Below are positions 59,434-64,000 of a DNA stretch of 64,000 bases, in pieces (position 1 is the first letter of the stretch; the number at the start of each line of letters is the position of its first letter). Origin of the DNA: Chloroflexota bacterium (lineage in GTDB: Bacteria > Chloroflexota > Anaerolineae > Aggregatilineales > Phototrophicaceae). The notes under the pieces are model-generated. The model was given only the letters and a program-made list of their open reading frames with translations. It was not told the DNA's origin and searched no databases. The translations under genes and the position numbers were made by a program. Where the stretch lies: assembly GCA_028873975.1 (NCBI GenBank), contig JAPPMO010000017.1:1-64000 (forward strand), read 5' to 3'.

Positions 59434-60723
59434 ATGAGCAACTCGGCAGCGATTCTTGAACGCTACCAGCAAGTGATGTTCCCGGCGGCAAGTCCCTATC
59501 ACGGCGACAGCCCGCTGGTGGTTGATCACGCCAAAGATCAATACATCTGGGATGTTGACGGGCTGCGTTACCTGGACTTCTTCGGCGGCATTTTGACGGT
59601 CTCGGTGGGTCATTGCAATGACGAAATCACCGAACGGACCATCGCCCAGCTGCAAAAGGTCCAGCATACCTCCACCATCTATGTCAACGAGAGCATGGTC
59701 GCCCTGGCGGAAAAAGTGGCTGCCCTGACCCCGGGCCGCCTGGCTAAGTGCTTCTTCACCAACAGCGGCACCGAAGCCAACGAGACCGCCGTGCTCGCTG
59801 CGCGGATGTATACCGGCAATCCCGTCATCATCACCCTGCGCCACGCCTATTCGGGACGCTCGATGCTGGCGATGAGCCTGTCCGCGCAGGGACCCTGGCG
59901 CTTGGGCGGGGTAGTCGATCCCTATGTCAAGCATGTGCGCAATCCCTATACTTTGCGCGCGCCGGCCGGCTTGACGGCGGAACAAGTAGTCGATCTTTGT
60001 GTGGCGGATCTGGAAGAAACCATCGCCACCTCTACCGAAGGGCGCATCGCCGCTTTCATGGCTGAACCGATTCAGGGCGCTGGCGGGTTCATTGTCCCGC
60101 CCGCCGACTATTTCAAACGCATCTTGCCCATCGTGCGGGAAGCTGGCGGCGTCTTCATCTCCGATGAAGTGCAGACCGGTTGGGGGCGCACCGGCGGCAA
60201 GTGGTTCGGCATTGAACAATGGGGCGTCGAGCCGGATATCATGACCTTCGCCAAAGGCATGGGCAATGGCAGCCCCATCGGCTGCACCATCGCCACGCCG
60301 GAAATCGCCGATGCCGTGGGTGGCTTGACCTTCTCGACATTTGGCGGCAACCCGGTCACCATGGCGACCACACTAGCGACCATTGAATACATGGAAGCGC
60401 GCGATACGCCGAGCAACTGCGCGGTCCAGGGCGCGCGAATGGCGGAAAAACTGGGCGAGTTCGCCGCCGAGTTTCCCATCATTGGCGAGGCCCGCGGCAT
60501 GGGGCTGATGCAAGCGCTGGAAATCGTCAAGGCAGGCGGCATTGAGCCGGACGCGGCGCGTACCGCCGCTTTTGTTGATACCTGCAAGGATATGGGCTTG
60601 CTGCTGGGCAAGGGCGGCTTATACGGGAACGTCGTGCGCATCGCCCCGCACCTGAATGTGACGGCGGAGGACATGGACGCGGCGATGGATATTATTGGAC
60701 GCGCTTTGATCGAGGTGTCATAG
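59434..60723 (+). CDS. Class III aminotransferase (beta-alanine/3-aminoisobutyrate:pyruvate, AGXT2-like)
   Basis: A 429-residue PLP enzyme. NSGTEANETAVLAARMYTGN, the AEPIQGAGGFIVPPADYF strand, VFISDEVQTGWGRTGGKWFG with the PLP-binding Asp, and the Schiff-base Lys in FAKGMGNGSPIG (about K274) define the family. The N-terminal YLDFFGGILTVSVGHCN and overall length match AGXT2-type omega-aminotransferases acting on beta-alanine and beta-aminoisobutyrate. Partnered with MmsA it would deliver malonate or methylmalonate semialdehyde. GGGAG lies before ATG 59434; the longer frame from 59335 overlaps the promoter and is rejected. Confidence 0.92.
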   Translation: MSNSAAILERYQQVMFPAASPYHGDSPLVVDHAKDQYIWDVDGLRYLDFFGGILTVSVGHCNDEITERTIAQLQKVQHTSTIYVNESMVALAEKVAALTPGRLAKCFFTNSGTEANETAVLAARMYTGNPVIITLRHAYSGRSMLAMSLSAQGPWRLGGVVDPYVKHVRNPYTLRAPAGLTAEQVVDLCVADLEETIATSTEGRIAAFMAEPIQGAGGFIVPPADYFKRILPIVREAGGVFISDEVQTGWGRTGGKWFGIEQWGVEPDIMTFAKGMGNGSPIGCTIATPEIADAVGGLTFSTFGGNPVTMATTLATIEYMEARDTPSNCAVQGARMAEKLGEFAAEFPIIGEARGMGLMQALEIVKAGGIEPDAARTAAFVDTCKDMGLLLGKGGLYGNVVRIAPHLNVTAEDMDAAMDIIGRALIEVS

Positions 60724-60858
60724 CTGTATTGCCGCCTCGAGCAGGCTTTCAGCGCGGACGGCAATTCGGCAGCCATACAAGGGAATGAATCTGGCTGGGA
60801 TCGGCATCTCGACAGGGCAAGACCAAAAACTGATGAGACTTGAGCGAAACAACTGTTT

Positions 60859-62622
60859 ATGGCCGTAACTTTCGGGGTAACAGCGTCACCAGGGATCTGG
60901 ACGCGGAGATTCAGACAACCGCTTCTGCTGGGCTTGACCCTTGTCGCGCTCGGCTTGGTACTCGGCTTGCTGGCGCAATATAACAGTTCAAGTTTTGACG
61001 ATGCCATACAAGCAGAGTCGACATTGGGTCGCTTGGCGATCTGGATGGCGGCGCAAAGCGAAAAAGATCCCGAGGAAATCCGCTCGCCCCTGGCGCAATA
61101 CGCTGATCATTGGGCGGATGAACTCGGCGCCGAAGCATTAGATCCTGCTGTCTTGTTCAACAGCATAAGCAATATGCGCGGCGCCTACCTCGGTTTGATC
61201 GCGCTAATCTTGCTGATTGCATTAGCGGCGCAATTCGCTCGACCGCTGGCCGCGCAAAAGATCTATTTCGCGGCGCTTCTGCTATTGGATGCCCTGCTGT
61301 TTTTGATACCGGCCCTCGAGGGCAGCAGCGAGCTGGCGCGGCTCTTGCTGGCGATGCTGGCTGTGCTGGCGGCGCTGGCGCTTTCGCCGGGCAAGATCGG
61401 CCGCGTTGCCGGATTCTTCCTGGCGCTCTCGCTGCTTATGCTGGGCTGGGAGGCCAGCAAGTCCTTCGCCGATGCCGTCAATTACAAGCTGCTGCTGCCG
61501 CAGGCGAGCTGGTCCTATGAACGCCGCCCGTCGTTGGATGAGGCATTGCTGGCTCTTGCAGCGGGTGAGATTGATGTCGTCGTGGCCGATCGCAAAGATC
61601 TTGACGATCTCATGCCCCCGCACCCGCCGCAAGAAGCGGGCAGGGGCGCTTCGGCGGATCGCCCGCTGCCTTGGGTCAACCTGCGCTATATGAAGACGCT
61701 GGATCGCGCGCAAGGCTTTGCATTCTTGCCGATCGCGCCGGCTTTCCCGGGGCGCTTGAGCCTGGCGGTCCGCGCGGAAGACGCGGAGGAATTAAGCGCC
61801 GTTCGCGCGATCATGGACCGCAAGATCGCGACAGTCGAGAGCGATTTCGCCGATGTCAAGTTCCTTAACCTGCCGCGCAACCTGGTGCTGCTTGACTTGA
61901 AGATTCTGAATGATCTCAACCTGCCGCATTTGCAGATGATCGCCGAAGCGTTCCTGCAACCGGCTCGGCGCAATGGCGAGTTTTTGCTGCTGCGCATTTT
62001 GAGCGACGCCGGCCTGTACACGTTCAGCGAGGCTTTATTGGGTTTCATTTTTGGCGCGGTATTGGGTTTCGCCCTCGGTTCGCTATTCGCCCATTCCCGC
62101 TTGCTGGAACGGGGCTTGCTGCCTTATGTGGTGGCGTCGCAGACGGTGCCGATTCTGGCGATTGCGCCCATGGTGGTGATCTGGCTGGGCGCGAGTCAAT
62201 TGTCCGTCGCGGTGATCGCAGCCTACTTGACCTTCTTCCCGGTCACGATCAACACGCTGCGCGGCTTGGGTTCGCCGGACCCGGCACAGATCGAGTTGAT
62301 GCGCTCCTACGCCGCAAGCCGCTGGACTATCATGTGGAAGCTGCGCTTCCCCGCCGCTTTGCCATATATCTTTACCGCCTTGAAAGTCTCCGCCACGGCC
62401 AGCGTTGTCGGCGCCATCATCGGCGAATTGCCCTCGGGCATTGGCGAAGGCCTGGGACGCGCCATTCTCGATTTCAGTTCCGATTACAGTATGATCTCGA
62501 CGCCAAAACTCTGGGCTTCCATTGTCATGGCCGCGGCTGTGGGCATTCTGTTTTTTGTGGCGGTCAACCTGACCGAGCGTTTTGTGCTGCGCTTTCGCAT
62601 CCGACCACTGGACTTGGAGTAG
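60859..62622 (+). CDS. TauC/SsuC-type ABC permease with a large N-terminal extension
   Basis: 587 residues, more than twice the usual 260. The C-terminal part (about 385-587) is a standard BPD_transp_1 permease with the EAA-like loop MRSYAASRWTIMWKLRFPAALP and segments such as GLLPYVVASQTVPILAIAPM. The N-terminal 380 residues carry a first membrane helix (LLLGLTLVALGLVLGLLAQY), a cluster of four or so helices at about 110-210, and a soluble stretch of about 170 residues. The soluble part contains DEALLALAAGEIDVVVADRK, the kind of sentence found in periplasmic binding proteins of this transporter class. It may be a built-in ligand-binding module. The next genes encode the ATPase and a second permease. 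Confidence 0.85.
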   Translation: MAVTFGVTASPGIWTRRFRQPLLLGLTLVALGLVLGLLAQYNSSSFDDAIQAESTLGRLAIWMAAQSEKDPEEIRSPLAQYADHWADELGAEALDPAVLFNSISNMRGAYLGLIALILLIALAAQFARPLAAQKIYFAALLLLDALLFLIPALEGSSELARLLLAMLAVLAALALSPGKIGRVAGFFLALSLLMLGWEASKSFADAVNYKLLLPQASWSYERRPSLDEALLALAAGEIDVVVADRKDLDDLMPPHPPQEAGRGASADRPLPWVNLRYMKTLDRAQGFAFLPIAPAFPGRLSLAVRAEDAEELSAVRAIMDRKIATVESDFADVKFLNLPRNLVLLDLKILNDLNLPHLQMIAEAFLQPARRNGEFLLLRILSDAGLYTFSEALLGFIFGAVLGFALGSLFAHSRLLERGLLPYVVASQTVPILAIAPMVVIWLGASQLSVAVIAAYLTFFPVTINTLRGLGSPDPAQIELMRSYAASRWTIMWKLRFPAALPYIFTALKVSATASVVGAIIGELPSGIGEGLGRAILDFSSDYSMISTPKLWASIVMAAAVGILFFVAVNLTERFVLRFRIRPLDLE

Positions 62623-62631
62623 AGCAAGGCC

Positions 62632-63441
62632 ATGACAGCTGAGCAAGGCGTCGCCATCGCGGCACAGGGCATCAACAAGATCTTCAACCCGGGCGCGGAC
62701 GAAGAGCTGATCGCTTTGCAAGACATCAACCTGAACGTTGAGAGCGGGGAATTCATCTCGTTGATCGGTCCTTCCGGCTGCGGAAAATCGACGCTGATGC
62801 GGCTGGTGGGCGACTTGCTGCAGCCCACCTCCGGCGACTTGCTGGTCAATGGCAAATCACCTCGCGCCGCTCGGCTGGATCGCGATTACGGCATGGTCTT
62901 TCAGGCGGCAACGCTCTACGATTGGCGCAGCGTAACCAAGAATGTGCAATTGCCGCTGGAGGTTATGGGATACGCCAAAGACGAACGGCAAAAGCGCACG
63001 CGAGAAATGCTGGAAATGGTCGAATTGGGCGCCTTCGCCGAGCATTATCCCTGGCAGCTTTCCGGGGGCATGCAGCAGCGCGTTTCCATCGCCCGGGCTC
63101 TCGCCTTTGATCCTTCAATCCTGCTGATGGATGAACCCTTCGGCGCGCTCGACGAGTTCACCCGCGAGCGCATGAACCTGGAGTTGCTGCGAATCTGGGA
63201 ACAGACCGGCAAGACAGTCATTTTCGTTACGCATAGCATTTCCGAGGCGATCTTCCTGTCCAACCGCGTCGTCGTGATGTCGCCGCGGCCCGGGCGCATC
63301 ACAAAAATTGTCAGCAACGACCTGCCTTATCCGCGTGATTTCACGACGCGCAGCGATCCCGCTTATCATAAAATGCTGTCCGAGGTCCGCGAGTTGCTGC
63401 GCGACGCGATCGGCTCGGGCTCGCAGCCCCATGAGGAATAG
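62632..63441 (+). CDS. TauB/SsuB/NrtD-type ABC transporter ATPase
   Basis: A 269-residue nucleotide-binding subunit. Walker A GPSGCGKST at about 46-54 (Lys52), Q-loop GMVFQAATLYDW, signature LSGGMQQRVSIARALA, Walker B ILLMDEPFGALD and the H-loop VIFVTHSISEAIFLS are all intact. The LxxWRxVxxNVxLPLE sequence after the Q-loop is typical of the nitrate/taurine/pyrimidine-precursor subfamily. Nine bp separate it from the permease before it and only 2 bp from the one after, so the three genes form one transcription unit. Confidence 0.95.
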   Translation: MTAEQGVAIAAQGINKIFNPGADEELIALQDINLNVESGEFISLIGPSGCGKSTLMRLVGDLLQPTSGDLLVNGKSPRAARLDRDYGMVFQAATLYDWRSVTKNVQLPLEVMGYAKDERQKRTREMLEMVELGAFAEHYPWQLSGGMQQRVSIARALAFDPSILLMDEPFGALDEFTRERMNLELLRIWEQTGKTVIFVTHSISEAIFLSNRVVVMSPRPGRITKIVSNDLPYPRDFTTRSDPAYHKMLSEVRELLRDAIGSGSQPHEE

Positions 63442-63443
63442 AG

Positions 63444-64000
63444 ATGGCGCTTGCCAACGAAAAGGCCCCCTCATTGACGCAGCGAATCAATCGCCGGCTG
63501 CGCTATTACAGCCCGACGATCGCTGTGGCTCTGGGCGTCATCGTATTGTGGGAAGTCATCGTTCTGCTCTTCGATATTCAGCAATTCCTCTTGCCCAAAC
63601 CCTCGGCTATCTTCAGCGAGTTCATGCTCCAGGTCAACTTGTGGCTGGCGCCGGACGAGGGATCCTTGCTCTTTGAAGCCAGCGGGGCGACATTTTGGGA
63701 GGCTTTTGGCGGCTTTGTCATCGGCTGCGGGGGCGGCATCCTGATGGCGCTTATCACCGCGCGCTGGACCATCATCAGCGAAGCGACCATGCCCTTCGCC
63801 ATCGCCGCCAATTCGGTGCCGATCATCGCCTTCGCGCCCATCATGAACAACTGGTTCGGCATCACCAACCCGGCTTCCAAGATGGCGATTGTCGCCATCA
63901 TCGTTTTCTTCCCCACCATGATCAACACCGTGCGCGGCTTGACGCTGGTCGACGCCGGGCAACTGGAATTGATGCAATCCTACGCGGCGACGCCAGCCCG
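63444..64000 (+). CDS. TauC/SsuC-type ABC permease 2, runs off right edge
   Basis: From ATG 63444 the frame is open for 185 codons to the window end. After a cytoplasmic start (LANEKAPSLTQRINRRLRYY) come membrane segments VALGVIVLWEVIVLLFD, AFGGFVIGCGGGILMALITA and IAANSVPIIAFAPIMNNWFG, then MAIVAIIVFFPTMINTVRGL and the start of the EAA loop ELMQSYAATPA. This one has the ordinary TauC/SsuC architecture without the extension seen in its partner. The ATP-binding subunit ends 2 bp upstream. The transporter is thus of the two-different-permease type. A soluble binding protein gene, if any, lies to the right. Confidence 0.92.
   Translation, partial: MALANEKAPSLTQRINRRLRYYSPTIAVALGVIVLWEVIVLLFDIQQFLLPKPSAIFSEFMLQVNLWLAPDEGSLLFEASGATFWEAFGGFVIGCGGGILMALITARWTIISEATMPFAIAANSVPIIAFAPIMNNWFGITNPASKMAIVAIIVFFPTMINTVRGLTLVDAGQLELMQSYAATPA

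Overview
The window looks like a bacterial chromosome segment of moderately high G+C content. It is gene-dense and carries many catabolic genes alongside small defence or toxin-antitoxin-like modules. The mixture of four Uma2-type nuclease-fold genes, DUF433/DUF5615 pairs, repeated sugar ABC parts, enolase-superfamily and hydantoinase enzymes, and short dispersed intergenic palindromes is what I would expect of Chloroflexota (Anaerolineae- or Caldilineae-like). That assignment is inference: no rRNA or other phylogenetic marker is present. I saw no tRNA, rRNA or CRISPR array.

Layout. 1-301: start of a coiled-coil repeat protein leaving the left edge. 556-5146: aldehyde dehydrogenase, NTF2-like proteins and a fold-type IV aminotransferase. 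5167-13185: a sugar island with a fucose-isomerase-like protein, two tandem-duplicated periplasmic binding proteins, one polypeptide containing both MalF- and MalG-type permease halves, and a GH4 glycosidase. 13218-16052: an A+T-rich three-gene cassette around a Dam-type DNA methyltransferase, probably a transferred restriction-modification system. 16109-19110: a two-subunit UxaA/SuyAB-type dehydratase or lyase and a LarA-type nickel racemase. 19120-20340: a DUF6978-like gene broken by one extra base, plus DUF1828. 20344-24310: MFS transporter, malate synthase, and a PIN toxin with its HTH antitoxin. 24421-34837 (minus strand): a kinase-peptidase-aminotransferase fusion, SMP-30 lactonase, MR/MLE dehydratase, M32 carboxypeptidase, SDR, DapA-like aldolase and amidohydrolase.

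35200-39191 (minus strand) is a five-gene operon: DUF6092-like, nitroreductase, VOC, M20 peptidase, hydantoinase/allantoinase. 39493-44626 (plus strand) is a GntR-led operon with an epimerase, two Gfo/Idh/MocA oxidoreductases and an unassigned TIM-barrel-like protein. A strong promoter and a GntR-type palindrome sit in front of it. 44694-57131 mixes four Uma2 genes, an M16 protease, an M24 creatinase-like protein, a DNA methyltransferase-HNH fusion, and two tandem DUF433/DUF5615 modules with D-hydantoinase and an LLM-family oxidoreductase.

The right end reads as a reductive pyrimidine-degradation region: dihydropyrimidinase (52311-53789), LLM/F420-type oxidoreductase, MmsA (57637-59088), a divergent class III aminotransferase of beta-alanine/beta-aminoisobutyrate type (59434-60723), and a TauABC/SsuABC-like uptake system whose first permease has a roughly 330-residue N-terminal extension. 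Two TTGTACAA palindromes lie in the mmsA/aminotransferase divergent gap and are the best candidates for the local operator. Dihydropyrimidine dehydrogenase and beta-ureidopropionase are not in the window.

Two dispersed repeat families occur between genes: a MITE-like element with 24-bp inverted ends (17731-17796 and 34961-35095) and a 17-bp box at 27544, 45363 and 57245.
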